This document shows, in pieces, positions 8,692 through 18,111 of a stretch of DNA of 64,000 bases (positions are counted from its first letter, which is position 1; the number at the start of each line of letters is the position of its first letter). The stretch comes from Chloroflexota bacterium (lineage in GTDB: Bacteria; Chloroflexota; Dehalococcoidia; JACPEP01), in the NCBI GenBank assembly GCA_016183425.1, contig JACPEP010000042.1, forward strand, positions 87,794 through 151,793, written 5' to 3'. The translations under genes were made by a program, and so were the position numbers. The notes under the pieces are model-generated. The model worked only from the letters and a program-made list of their open reading frames with translations, was not told where the DNA came from and searched no databases.

Positions 8692-11148
8692 ATGCCATCA
8701 TCGTTGACACCGGACAGGTTACGTAAGACTTGTGACCCCCAGAAGTTCACCTTTGAGACCACGGAGGAGATGGCCTGTATCGAGGGGATAGTGGGCCAGG
8801 CCAGGGCGGTGCAGGCCCTTAATTTCGGTCTGGGCATGTTCCAGCCGGGGTTCAATATCTATATGGCCGGGCCAGCCGGTACCGGCAAAACCACCTTCAT
8901 CACTACCTTCCTTCAGGATCTGGCCCCTTCCAAGGAAACGCCCAGCGATTGGTGCTATGTGAACAATTTTCGAGACCCTTATCGTCCCCATGCCTTGAAG
9001 CTGCCACCGGGGGTGGGGCGACAGCTTCGGGAGGATATGCGCCGCCTGGTGGAGGCGGCCAAGAAAGACATCCCTCGTTCCTTTGAGAGCGATGAGTATG
9101 TGAGCCAGCGGGAGAGCACCATCAGCGCCTTTCAAAAGCAACGGGAGGAGAGCTTTGCTCGTCTGGGTGAGAAGGCCCAGGCCCAGGGCTTCGCCCTCCA
9201 GAGCAGCCACATGGGCTTTCTTCTCATCCCTTTGGCCGAGGAGGGCCGCCCTATGGAAAGCCACGAGTACCAGGCGCTGTCTGCGGAGATCAAAGAAGAG
9301 ATCCAGCGCCGACGGGAGGTGGTGGACAATGAGGTGAAAGCCACCTTAAAACAGCTTCGAACGGCCGAGAAGGAGACTAACGAGAGCCTGGAACACCTGG
9401 ATCGGGAGGTGGCTACCTTCTCCGTGGGACACCTGGTGGAAGATCTCCTGGAGAAGTATACCCCCTATCCCCAGTTGCTGGACTACCTTAATTCAGTGAT
9501 GCAAGACATTATCGAGAATGTGGATCAATTTCGCCAGCCACCACCCCAATCACAGGCCCAGACCCCCTTCACGGGTATGGCCGGCCGGGATAGGGATTTT
9601 CACCGCTATGAGGTTAACGTAGTGGTGGACAACTCCGGACTCAAGGGGGCACCCATTGTCTCCGAGCTGAACCCTAGCTATCCCAATCTCTTCGGCCGCA
9701 TAGAGAAGGAAGCCCAGTTTGGTGCCCTGGTCACCGACTTCACCATGGTTCGGGGCGGCGCTCTGCACCGGGCCAACGGCGGCTATCTTCTCCTTCAGGC
9801 GGCGGCCCTGTTAAGCAACCCCTTCTCGTGGGAGGGACTTAAGCGTGCCATCCGCTGTGGAGAAATATCGGTGGAGGAGATGGCGGAGTGGTTGGGATTT
9901 ACCACCACTAAGACCCTCCGCCCGGAACCCATCCCCCTGGACGCCAAGCTAATTCTCATCGGTAACCCCTGGCTCTACTACCTCCTTCTCACCATGGACG
10001 AGGATTTTAATGAGCTGTTCAAGGTTAAGGCCGACTTCGATACCCGGATGGATCGCGATGTAGAGAACGAGATGAACTATGCCGCCTTCGCCTGCACTCT
10101 TTGTACCAAGGAGAATCTGAAGCCCTGCGACCGGGCGGCGGTGGCGAAACTGGTGGAGTATGGTTCCCGCTTGGCGGAGGATCAGGAGAAGCTCTCTACC
10201 AAATTTGGTGAAGTGGCTGACCTCATGCGAGAGGCTCACTTTTGGGCCCAACAGGACGGCTCCCAGTACGTCAGCGGCAGCCATGTGAGAAAGGCGGCGG
10301 AGGAAAAGGTATACCGTGCTAACCTGATCCAGGAGCGTATCAAAGAGATGATTCAGCGGGGCACGATAAAGATCGACACCATCGGCCAGGTGGTGGGCCA
10401 GGTAAATGGCCTGGCTGTGATGGGATTGGGAACCTTCGCCTTCGGTCGTCCCTCTCGTATCACCGTCGCCCTGGGCCTGGGGCGAGAGGGTTTGATGGAT
10501 ATCGAACGGGAGTCCCGACTGGCGGGACGCATCCATACCAAAGGGGTAATGATCCTGGGGGGATACCTGACGGAGAAATATGCTCAGGATAAGCCCCTTA
10601 CTCTGTCCGCCCGCCTGGTCTTCGAACAGAGCTATGAGGAGATAGAAGGGGACAGTGCCTCCAGTACCGAGCTGTACGCCCTCCTCTCCCGCCTCTCCAG
10701 TCTCCCCATAAAGCAGGGCATCGCCGTTACCGGCTCCGTGAACCAAAAGGGAGAGGTTCAAGCCATCGGCGGCGTCAACGAGAAGATAGAAGGCTTTTAT
10801 GAGGTGTGCAAGGCTATTGGCTTTACGGGAGAGCAGGGGGTGGTCATTCCGGAGAGCAACGTGGCCCATCTCATGCTCAAGGAGGAGGTGGTGGAGGCGG
10901 TGGAAGCGGGTCGCTTCCACGTTTATCCTGTAACTACCATTGACCAGGGGATAGAGGTCCTCACCGGCGTCTCCGCCGGAGAGCGCCAGCAGGATGGCAC
11001 CTATCCCACCGATACCGTCCACGCTCGGGTAGATGCCCGTCTTAGAGAAATCGCAGAAGGGCTACGGAAATTCGGCCGTGATGAGGGGGATAGGGAAAAG
11101 AAGAAAGAGACTCCGGAGGACAAGGAAGACACTCCAAAAAGCACTTAA
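8692..11148 (+). CDS. ATP-dependent Lon-family protease (AAA_32/LonB-like)
   Basis: 818 residues, preceded by a good ribosome site (AGGAGGGG). The N-terminal AAA part carries the Walker A GPAGTGKTT at about residue 61, a long coiled insertion (about 150-260) and a LID-like region. The C-terminal S16 protease domain has the catalytic Ser in EGDSAS (about residue 655) and the catalytic Lys in GGVNEKI (about 698). It resembles the bacterial LonH/YcbZ-like group rather than classical LonA: no LAN substrate domain is present. Expected role is cytoplasmic protein quality control. The TPP enzyme gene follows after 20 bp. Confidence 0.9.
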   Translation: MPSSLTPDRLRKTCDPQKFTFETTEEMACIEGIVGQARAVQALNFGLGMFQPGFNIYMAGPAGTGKTTFITTFLQDLAPSKETPSDWCYVNNFRDPYRPHALKLPPGVGRQLREDMRRLVEAAKKDIPRSFESDEYVSQRESTISAFQKQREESFARLGEKAQAQGFALQSSHMGFLLIPLAEEGRPMESHEYQALSAEIKEEIQRRREVVDNEVKATLKQLRTAEKETNESLEHLDREVATFSVGHLVEDLLEKYTPYPQLLDYLNSVMQDIIENVDQFRQPPPQSQAQTPFTGMAGRDRDFHRYEVNVVVDNSGLKGAPIVSELNPSYPNLFGRIEKEAQFGALVTDFTMVRGGALHRANGGYLLLQAAALLSNPFSWEGLKRAIRCGEISVEEMAEWLGFTTTKTLRPEPIPLDAKLILIGNPWLYYLLLTMDEDFNELFKVKADFDTRMDRDVENEMNYAAFACTLCTKENLKPCDRAAVAKLVEYGSRLAEDQEKLSTKFGEVADLMREAHFWAQQDGSQYVSGSHVRKAAEEKVYRANLIQERIKEMIQRGTIKIDTIGQVVGQVNGLAVMGLGTFAFGRPSRITVALGLGREGLMDIERESRLAGRIHTKGVMILGGYLTEKYAQDKPLTLSARLVFEQSYEEIEGDSASSTELYALLSRLSSLPIKQGIAVTGSVNQKGEVQAIGGVNEKIEGFYEVCKAIGFTGEQGVVIPESNVAHLMLKEEVVEAVEAGRFHVYPVTTIDQGIEVLTGVSAGERQQDGTYPTDTVHARVDARLREIAEGLRKFGRDEGDREKKKETPEDKEDTPKST

Positions 11149-11168
11149 CCCAGAGAAGGAGAACTGCC

Positions 11169-12833
11169 ATGGCTCTGGTGGATGGGGGATGCCTGGCTAT
11201 CAACGCCTTGAAAAGGGAGGGGGTGCGGCACGTCTTTGCCCTGGCTGGGGGCCACGTGGAGCCTTACTTCCAGGGATGTCTAGATGAGGGAATGCGTCTT
11301 ATCGATACCCGCCACGAGGCAGCCACTGTTCACCTGGCCGAAGGTTGGGCTAGAGCTACCGGCCAGTTAGGAGTAGCCATCATCACCGCCGGCCCCGGCG
11401 TAACCAACAGTCTCACCGGACTGGCCAACGCCTTCTGGAGCGCCAGCCCGGTGCTGGTGATGGGAGGACGCAGCTCCTTGGCCGACTTCGACCTGGGGGC
11501 TCTTCAAGAGATGGTGCCCTCTCCCGTCGTCCCCTTCACCAAGTGGCACCGCACTGGCTACGATGTAAAACGAGTTCCCGAATATCTCTCCATGGCGGTG
11601 CGCCATGCCCTTTCCGGTCGGCCGGGGCCGGTATACCTGGAGTTTCCCCAGGATGTCCTCAAGGGTATGGCGGATCCGGAGGAGGTGGTTTTTCCCACCG
11701 GCTACCGTACCACCGCCCGCCCCGCCGGCGAACCGGCCGCCATCCAACGCGCCGTGGACCTTCTGGTGAAAGCAGAGCGGCCGCTAGTCATCGCCGGCAG
11801 TGGCATCTTCTGGTCCCAGGCCGGGACTGAACTTCAGGAGCTCATAGAAACGGTGCGCATTCCTCTCTTTCTTATGACCAAGGGTCGGGGCTGCGTCCCC
11901 GACGACCATCCTTTGTGTTTTGGCCCCACCCGGATAGGGACACGGGACGCCGATGTAGTCCTTTTGGTAGGAACGCGCCTGGACTATAACCTGGCCTATG
12001 GCCGACCGCCCCTCTTCAGCCCCACCGCCCGCTGGATCCAAGTCGACATCCATGCCGAGGAGATCGGACGCAACCGGCCCATCGAAGTGGGTATTGTGGG
12101 GGATGCCAAGATGGTTTTGGCCCAGATGGTGGAGGCGGCCTTGCCATCGTGTCGGGGTCGGCGGGACAGTCCTTGGGTGGAGGCCTGCCGCCATTACCTA
12201 GTAGGCCGTCGGGAGGCGATCCGGGGCGAGCTGACCTCCGATGCCGTGCCCATCCACTCCGCTCGTCTATGCCAGGAGGTGGCCAACTTTCTGGACCGGG
12301 ACGCCACGGTGGTGGTAGACGGCGCCGACATCGGCGACTGGGCGGCCACTGTTCTACGCTGCTATCATCCCGGCCACTGGCTGGACGTCCAGCCCAACGG
12401 CTGCCTGGGTTCGGGAATATCCTTCGCTATGGCTGCCCAACTGGCCTGGCCTCAGAGTCAGGTGGTGGTCATCCACGGCGATGGCAGCTTCGGCCTCAAC
12501 GCTATGGAGTTCGATACTGCTGTGAGGCACCATATCCCCTTTGTTTCCGTCATCGGCAACGACGGCGCCTGGGGGCAGGTAAAGAACCTGCAACTGGAGA
12601 AAGGGCCTGACCGAGTTATCGGCACCGAGCTGGGCTTCACCCGCTACGACCTGGTAGTGGAGGCGTTGGGGGGACACGGGGAGTATGTAGAAAAACCGGA
12701 GGATATTCGCCCCGCCCTGGAGCGGGCCTTCGCCTCCGGCAAGCCTGCCTGCGTCAACGTGAGGGTGGACCCCGAGGCAGCCAGCGCCCGACGGACGAAG
12801 GGCAGAACGGCCACACCCAAAGGAAAAGGATAG
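11169..12833 (+). CDS. thiamine-diphosphate-dependent enzyme (acetolactate synthase/benzoylformate decarboxylase superfamily)
   Basis: 554 residues with the full three-domain architecture: the PYR domain with catalytic Glu in DTRHEAATVHLAEG (about residue 46), a central domain, and the PP domain with GDGSFGLNAMEFDTA (about 438-452). AAGGAG precedes the ATG. Family members make or break C-C bonds next to a keto or acyl-CoA group (acetolactate synthase, 2-oxoacid decarboxylases, oxalyl-CoA decarboxylase). The gene lies next to a UbiD decarboxylase and a molybdenum hydroxylase, which suggests a catabolic rather than a branched-chain biosynthetic role; no regulatory subunit (ilvH) is nearby. Substrate unknown. 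Confidence 0.85.
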   Translation: MALVDGGCLAINALKREGVRHVFALAGGHVEPYFQGCLDEGMRLIDTRHEAATVHLAEGWARATGQLGVAIITAGPGVTNSLTGLANAFWSASPVLVMGGRSSLADFDLGALQEMVPSPVVPFTKWHRTGYDVKRVPEYLSMAVRHALSGRPGPVYLEFPQDVLKGMADPEEVVFPTGYRTTARPAGEPAAIQRAVDLLVKAERPLVIAGSGIFWSQAGTELQELIETVRIPLFLMTKGRGCVPDDHPLCFGPTRIGTRDADVVLLVGTRLDYNLAYGRPPLFSPTARWIQVDIHAEEIGRNRPIEVGIVGDAKMVLAQMVEAALPSCRGRRDSPWVEACRHYLVGRREAIRGELTSDAVPIHSARLCQEVANFLDRDATVVVDGADIGDWAATVLRCYHPGHWLDVQPNGCLGSGISFAMAAQLAWPQSQVVVIHGDGSFGLNAMEFDTAVRHHIPFVSVIGNDGAWGQVKNLQLEKGPDRVIGTELGFTRYDLVVEALGGHGEYVEKPEDIRPALERAFASGKPACVNVRVDPEAASARRTKGRTATPKGKG

Positions 12834-12910
12834 TCACCACTATTCTCATTCCCCGTGCCTACCCTGTATAATGCCACGTAGTTAGTTAGCCTGGATACAA
12901 GGAGCGAAGA

Positions 12911-14368
12911 TTGGAACAAAAAGCACTTTCAGAGATGAAGGACCTCAGAGACTGGCTGGAGCTGATGGAAGGCCTGGGCCAGCTCCGGCGGGTGGAGGGA
13001 GCGGATTGGAACCTGGAGCTGGGAGCCATCACGGAGCTGAATAGCCATATCCGGGGCGCGCCGGCTCTCCTCTTTCAAAGCATAAAAGATTATCACTCCC
13101 ACTATGGCATCGTTACCGGAACGACCTCTAACGCCACCCGTCTAGGGGCGACGCTGCGACTGAGCACGTCCCTGGACGATATGGGTTTGGTTAAGGCACT
13201 GAGAGGCAAGAGCATCCAGTGGGAGACAGAGGCTGAGAACTATGCCCCTCACCTGGTGGAGGAGGGGCCGGTGCAGGAGAACGTCCAACGTGGCTCCCAG
13301 GTGGATTTAACCCAGTTCCCCGCTCCCAAGTGGCACGAGAGGGACGGCGGCCGCTACCTGGGTACGGGCTGTGTCGTGGTCACCAAGGATAGAGATACGG
13401 GGTGGATTAACGTGGGCGTCTACCGCATGATGCTCCAGGATGAGCGGAGCCTCACCCTCCACATGGTGGCCGGGAAGCACGGCCGTCAGCAGATAGAAAG
13501 GTACTTCGCCCTGGGAGAGCCCTTCCCCGTGGTGGTCTCCCTGGGCCACGACCCCCTTCTCTTTCTCATCGCCGGCCTGGAAGTGCCTTACGGAATCTCC
13601 GAATACAACTATGTGGGAGCCATTCTGGGACAGCCGCTGGAGGTTGTTCGAGGAGAGGTGACCGGCCTCCCTATGCCTGCCTACAGCGAGGTAGTGCTGG
13701 AGGGGTGGTGCCGCCCGGGCAATCTGAAGAATGAGGGCCCCTTCGGAGAGTTCACCGGCTATTACAGCTACAGCGAGACTCCCCAGCCAGTGATGGAGGT
13801 GGAGCGGGTCTACTTCCGCAACGACCCCATTATCCTGGGAGCGCCCCCTGGCCGTCCTCCCCACGACTTCTCCTACTACAAGGCGGTGATGCGCTCCGCC
13901 ATGCTCCACGATGCCCTGGAGAAGGCGGGGGTTCCTGGTGTCCAGTCCTGCTGGGCCGACGAGGTGGGGGGCTCTCGTCAGCTTCTGGTGGTCTCCATCC
14001 AGCAGCGCTACCCCGGCCACTCCCGACAGGCCGCCTTCGTCGCCTCTCAGTGCCAGGTGGGGGCCTACCTGGGGCGCTACGTCATCGTGGTGGACGAGGA
14101 TATCGACCCGGCTAACCTCCAGGACGTAATTTGGGCCGTAGTCACCCGGGCCGATCCGGAGCGGGATATCGAGATCTTCCGCAAGGCCTGGGGCAGCAAG
14201 GCCGACCCCATGAACGTAACCTTCAATCAAAAAGTGGCTTACAACTCCCGGGCCATCATCGATGCCTGCCGGCCCTACGAATATCGAGACGTTTTCCCTC
14301 CTGTGGCCGAGTGCAGCCCAGAGTATCGGCAACAGGTGCTGCAAAAGTGGGCGCACCTCTTCGAGTAG
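12911..14368 (+). CDS. UbiD family decarboxylase (prenylated-FMN dependent)
   Basis: 485 residues. The NVGVYRM block near residue 167 and the long EGPFGEFTGYYS segment near 286 are hallmarks of UbiD-fold (de)carboxylases using prenylated FMN. I place the start at TTG 12911 because AAGGAG sits at the right distance; ATG 12935 is the alternative. A possible -10 TATAAT lies at 12867-12872. Relatives act on 4-hydroxybenzoate, phenylphosphate, heteroaromatic or polyprenyl-aromatic acids. No UbiX (flavin prenyltransferase) is in the window. Catabolic neighbours point to aromatic or heteroaromatic acid metabolism; substrate inferred only in kind. Confidence 0.9.
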   Translation: MEQKALSEMKDLRDWLELMEGLGQLRRVEGADWNLELGAITELNSHIRGAPALLFQSIKDYHSHYGIVTGTTSNATRLGATLRLSTSLDDMGLVKALRGKSIQWETEAENYAPHLVEEGPVQENVQRGSQVDLTQFPAPKWHERDGGRYLGTGCVVVTKDRDTGWINVGVYRMMLQDERSLTLHMVAGKHGRQQIERYFALGEPFPVVVSLGHDPLLFLIAGLEVPYGISEYNYVGAILGQPLEVVRGEVTGLPMPAYSEVVLEGWCRPGNLKNEGPFGEFTGYYSYSETPQPVMEVERVYFRNDPIILGAPPGRPPHDFSYYKAVMRSAMLHDALEKAGVPGVQSCWADEVGGSRQLLVVSIQQRYPGHSRQAAFVASQCQVGAYLGRYVIVVDEDIDPANLQDVIWAVVTRADPERDIEIFRKAWGSKADPMNVTFNQKVAYNSRAIIDACRPYEYRDVFPPVAECSPEYRQQVLQKWAHLFE

Positions 14369-14659
14369 AAGGGTGTTTATCTATCTAGCTGGGTCATTGT
14401 CACGGAAGTTTGGGGGTCCAGGGAGCGGTGCCACCTGGCGGGGGTCTGGGGGCCTGCCCTGAGCCGCTCGGCTGAGCGTTCGACTGAGCTCACGCCGAAG
14501 GCTCACGACGAAGCCTGCCGAAGAGGTGTCCCCCAAATCCTATAAATTTTCTCCCTCTCGCCCGTCAGAGGCGGGGAAGAGGGAGACCGAGAGGGTGAGG
14601 GCTTAGAACACATTTTTTTGAGTAACGGGTTCAATGTCTAGGAAGGAGATGACGACACG
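14369..14659. other. intergenic region with degenerate repeat sequence
   Basis: 291 bp without a gene. It contains a GCTCGGCTGAGCG imperfect palindrome and a tract (14547-14620) resembling the sequence at 15158-15220, with the shared end GGTGAGGGCTTAGA. This is dispersed intergenic repeat material. A ribosome site AAGGAGATG precedes the cupin start. Confidence 0.5.
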
Positions 14660-15037
14660 ATGAAGATTCTAACTTGGGAAGAGGGGCACGAGTTCAGGGG
14701 CATGGGCGGCGTGATGAAATGGATCTTTTGGCCCCAGAATGGATGCAACCAGGTGACACTGCACTATGCCATCAGGCAACCAGGAGAAGCAATGCCCCTC
14801 CATTCCCACGAGTTCTCCGATGATATCGTCTCCATCATCCAGGGGCGGGGCAAGGTCGTCACCGACCAGGGAGAGTTCGACATCCAGGCAGGGCAGTCGG
14901 TGTGGGTGCCCGCCAAAGAGCGGCACGGCTTCAAGAACACCGGAGACGCGCCCCTGGTCACCCTGGGCTCCCAGGGCCCTCCCGACCCTCAGATATACCA
15001 GCGCGCCGGCTTTCGTTTCGACATAAAAGGACGCTAG
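14660..15037 (+). CDS. small cupin-domain protein
   Basis: 125 residues, a single Cupin_2 barrel. Motif 1 is around PLHSHEFSDDIVSIIQG (H-x-H near residues 48-50) and motif 2 around VPAKERHGFKN (His near 93), giving the usual His metal ligands. Single cupins of this type act as dioxygenases, isomerases or binding proteins for small organic molecules. It lies between the UbiD gene and the molybdenum hydroxylase genes. Function unassigned. Confidence 0.8.
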   Translation: MKILTWEEGHEFRGMGGVMKWIFWPQNGCNQVTLHYAIRQPGEAMPLHSHEFSDDIVSIIQGRGKVVTDQGEFDIQAGQSVWVPAKERHGFKNTGDAPLVTLGSQGPPDPQIYQRAGFRFDIKGR

Positions 15038-15345
15038 GGGCTCTATCATCAATCAGAAAAAAGAACAGGTGTTGGAGATTGTTTAATAACGGGGGTTACA
15101 AGGGGCGAAGCCCCCTTTGACGGGGGTCTGGGGGTGTCCCCTAGATCCTCCGAATCTCCCCCTCTCCCGCTACCCAGCGGGAGAGGGGGACCAAGGGGGT
15201 GAGGGCTTAGAGCGCATTTTCATCCTTTGTGGTGCCCTACGCAAGTGGGGCATGGACGATTCTGAGCCGAAGCGTAGCGGAGACGAAGAATCTTGATTAG
15301 CACGCTCAAGCCGCCGAAAGAACGAATAATATCGAGGAGCAACGG
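15038..15345. other. intergenic repeat-rich region
   Basis: 308 bp without a gene. The first part (about 15080-15137) matches, in inverted orientation, the sequence at about 31308-31363 (GTTTAA-AACGGGG, then a GGGGCGAAGCCCC hairpin). The second part carries the 15158-15189 hairpin and the GTGAGGGCTTAGA tract shared with 14547-14620. No start or RNA gene was seen. Confidence 0.5.
15158..15189. terminator. hairpin downstream of the cupin gene
   Basis: Perfect 13-bp arms (CCCCCTCTCCCGC and complement) with a 6-nt loop. It could end the cupin transcript but belongs to repeat-like sequence and has no U-run. Confidence 0.4.
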
Positions 15346-15807
15346 ATGAAACGGCTCATAACCTTGACCGTCAACGACCAGGAATACCAACTGGAGGTGC
15401 CCGCCTACCGCCTGCTGGTGGATGTGCTACGGGAAGACCTGGAGCTCACGGGTACCAAGGAGGGCTGCGGCATCGGCGTTTGTGGCGCTTGCACCGTCCT
15501 TCTGGATGGGAAACTGGTGAGCTCTTGCCTCACCCTGGCGGCCAAGGCCGACGGCAGTAGGATCACCACCATCGAAGGCTTGGGCAAAAATGGAGCGCTA
15601 CATCCTCTCCAGCGCAGCTTCATCGAACACGGCGGCTTTCAGTGCGGCTTTTGTACGCCGGGCCAGATCATCACGGCAAAGGCATTGCTTGACATAAACC
15701 ATAACCCCACGGAGGAAGAGGTCAAAGAGTGGATGTCCGGCAACCTGTGTCGCTGCACCGGCTACTACAAGATTCTCGAGTCCATACTGGCTGTGGCTCG
15801 GGCATGA
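15346..15807 (+). CDS. molybdenum hydroxylase small subunit, two [2Fe-2S] clusters
   Basis: 153 residues, standard length for the CoxS/XdhC-type subunit. The plant-type ferredoxin domain has Cys 41, 46, 49 and 61; the helical second-cluster domain has Cys 100, 103, 135 and 137 (GFCTPG and CRCTGY). It passes electrons from the molybdenum site to the FAD subunit. It lies 9 bp before the large-subunit gene and belongs with the FAD subunit at 22038. Confidence 0.95.
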   Translation: MKRLITLTVNDQEYQLEVPAYRLLVDVLREDLELTGTKEGCGIGVCGACTVLLDGKLVSSCLTLAAKADGSRITTIEGLGKNGALHPLQRSFIEHGGFQCGFCTPGQIITAKALLDINHNPTEEEVKEWMSGNLCRCTGYYKILESILAVARA

Positions 15808-15816
15808 GGAGGCATC

Positions 15817-18096
15817 ATGGCAACTGAGTTCGCCGTTGTGGGCAAGCGGCTGCCTCGATTTGAGGGCAATGAGAAGGTCACCGGAGAGGCCCGCTACATA
15901 GCCGATATAACTCTCCCTGGCGTCATCCAAGGCAAAATTCTGCGTAGCCCGTATCCCCATGCCCGCATCCTGAATATCGATACCAGTCGCGCCCGGCGTC
16001 TGCCCGGGGTGCGAGGGGTAGTCACCGCCCAAGATACCCTAAAGCGTCGCTGGGGGGCCTTTCAACAAGATCAGCCCGTTCTGGCCATAGATAAGGTGCG
16101 CTACGTGGGGGAGGAGGTGGCGGCGGTGGCCGCGGTGGACGAGGAGACTGCCCTGGAGGCCCTGAGCCTCATCGACGTGGAATATGAGGAGTTGCCGCCG
16201 GTTTTCGATCCCGAGGCGGCCATGGAGCCGGACGCTCCCCTGGTTCACGAAGACAAAGAGCGGAACATCGCCATGCGTATCAACGTGGAGCGGGGCGACG
16301 TCGCCCAGGCCTTCGCCCACGCCCACTGCGTCGTTGAAGAGGCCTTTCAGAGCACCCTCCACTGGCACGCCGCCATAGAGACCATCGGTAGCGTGGCCCA
16401 CTTCAGCGGCGGTAAGCTGACCCTGTGGATGAACACCCAAACCCTGTTCATGGCCCGCCATCGGGTGGCCTGGGCCATGGGCCTTCGAGAGGGGGATGTG
16501 CGCATCATCCAATCGGCAGTGGGGGGTGGCTTCGGGGGCAAGTCCTGCGATGACAACAACGCCATGGTCTGCGCCCTCCTGGCCATGAAGACAGGCCGCC
16601 CCGTGCGCATAATCAACGAGCGGGAAGAGGAGTTTCTCGCCGGCTCCCGCCCCAGAGTCCCCATGAAGGTCTACATTAAGATGGGCTTCCGGAGGGACGG
16701 CCTTATCCTGGCCAAGGAGCTCCGTATTATTGCTGACAACGGGGCCTACACCGGCAAGGCGGCGGGCATTCTCAGCGTGGCTGCTCTGCGCCACGACACC
16801 TGCTACAAGTTCGAGAACGTCAAGACCGATGCCTATCTGGTCTACACCAACAAGATTCCCACCGGGGCCTTCCGGGGCTTCGGCAACCCCTCCATCGAGT
16901 TCGCCCTGGAGCAGGCCCTGGATATGGGGGCGGAGAAGCTGGGCCTCGACCCGGTGGCGGTGGCCCGCCTCAACGCCGCCGAGCCGGGGTACGTTTCCCC
17001 CCACGGCAATCGGGTAGGAAGCTGCGAGCTTAAAAAGTGCATCGACGAGGCGGCCCGGCTCATCGGTTGGGAGGAGAAACAAAAGCACAAGGTCTTAGGC
17101 CGGGGGCTGGGCGTGGGCTGCACGGCCCACGTCAGCGGCAAACGCCACTTCGGCGACTATGACGGCGGATCAGCCCTCATAAAGGTAAACGAGGATGGCA
17201 AGGTCTACATCTGGTCGGGGGAGGGGGAGATCGGCCAGGGTACCAACACCGTTCTATGTCAGATCGCCGCCGAGGAGCTAGGGGTGCCCATCGAAGATGT
17301 GGAAATATCTACCGCGGACACGGACCTTACCCCTTACTGCCACGGCGCCTACGCCAGCCGCCTGACCTACATCGCCGGCAACGCCGTCAAGGCGGCGGCG
17401 GCGGAAGCCAAGCGGCAGCTTCTGGAGGTAGCCGGGGAGAGCCTGGAGGCCAACCCCCAGGACCTGGAGATCCAGGGGGGACGCATCTATGTTCAGGGTG
17501 CCCCCGAAGGCCGTTCCACGACGGTGGCCGAGGCGGCCTACTCCCGGCTCTTCCGGCGGGGTGGCGCTCCCATCGTGGGCTTCGGCAGCTTCGACCCGGA
17601 CTCTCAGCTCTCGGACCAAAACCGCTACGGCAACGAGTCCGGGGCCTACAACTTCGCCTGCCAGGCGGCGGAGGTGGCCGTAGACACAGAAACGGGCCAG
17701 GTGAAGGTACTGAGCTACGTCTCCGTGGCCGACTGCGGCACCGTGGTGAACCCTGTAGGGGCGGAGGGACAACTGGAGGGCTCCATCGCCCAAGGCCTGG
17801 GCTACGCCCTGGCCGAGGGCCTGACCATGGAGGAGGGCCGGCCCCTGAACCCAAACTTCCACGACTACAAAATTCTCACCATGGCCGATATGCCCCCCTT
17901 CCAGCGGGACTTTGTCCCCTCCTATGAACCCACCGGCCCCTTTGGAGCCAAGGGGCTGGGGGAGTTGGGCATGGACCCGGTGGCCGCCGTCATCGCCAAC
18001 GCCATCAACGACGCCGTGGGGGTAAGGATAACCACTCTCCCCATCACGCCGGAGAAGGTTCTCAAGGCCCTCAGGGAGAAGGGAAAAACGGGCTGA
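15817..18096 (+). CDS. molybdenum hydroxylase large (molybdopterin-binding) subunit
   Basis: 759 residues. Molybdopterin-binding GGGFGGK is at 236-242, the active-site loop GAFRGFG at 350-356, and the catalytic Glu is 716 in GAKGLGELG. The loop is of the xanthine dehydrogenase/aldehyde oxidase type and lacks the AYxCSFR signature of form I CO dehydrogenase, so this is a hydroxylase of an N-heterocycle, aldehyde or aromatic substrate rather than a CO oxidiser. With the small subunit and the FAD subunit it would form an (alpha-beta-gamma)2 enzyme. Its substrate is unknown; the LeuCD-like, RraA-like and UbiD neighbours suggest one multistep degradation route. Confidence 0.92.
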   Translation: MATEFAVVGKRLPRFEGNEKVTGEARYIADITLPGVIQGKILRSPYPHARILNIDTSRARRLPGVRGVVTAQDTLKRRWGAFQQDQPVLAIDKVRYVGEEVAAVAAVDEETALEALSLIDVEYEELPPVFDPEAAMEPDAPLVHEDKERNIAMRINVERGDVAQAFAHAHCVVEEAFQSTLHWHAAIETIGSVAHFSGGKLTLWMNTQTLFMARHRVAWAMGLREGDVRIIQSAVGGGFGGKSCDDNNAMVCALLAMKTGRPVRIINEREEEFLAGSRPRVPMKVYIKMGFRRDGLILAKELRIIADNGAYTGKAAGILSVAALRHDTCYKFENVKTDAYLVYTNKIPTGAFRGFGNPSIEFALEQALDMGAEKLGLDPVAVARLNAAEPGYVSPHGNRVGSCELKKCIDEAARLIGWEEKQKHKVLGRGLGVGCTAHVSGKRHFGDYDGGSALIKVNEDGKVYIWSGEGEIGQGTNTVLCQIAAEELGVPIEDVEISTADTDLTPYCHGAYASRLTYIAGNAVKAAAAEAKRQLLEVAGESLEANPQDLEIQGGRIYVQGAPEGRSTTVAEAAYSRLFRRGGAPIVGFGSFDPDSQLSDQNRYGNESGAYNFACQAAEVAVDTETGQVKVLSYVSVADCGTVVNPVGAEGQLEGSIAQGLGYALAEGLTMEEGRPLNPNFHDYKILTMADMPPFQRDFVPSYEPTGPFGAKGLGELGMDPVAAVIANAINDAVGVRITTLPITPEKVLKALREKGKTG

Positions 18097-18111
18097 TACT
18101 GGAGCTTCAAC

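Noticed and set aside
9949..11022. 357-residue frame on the minus strand
   Set aside because: Antisense shadow of the Lon-family gene.
13307..14356. 349-residue frame on the minus strand
   Set aside because: Antisense shadow of the UbiD gene.
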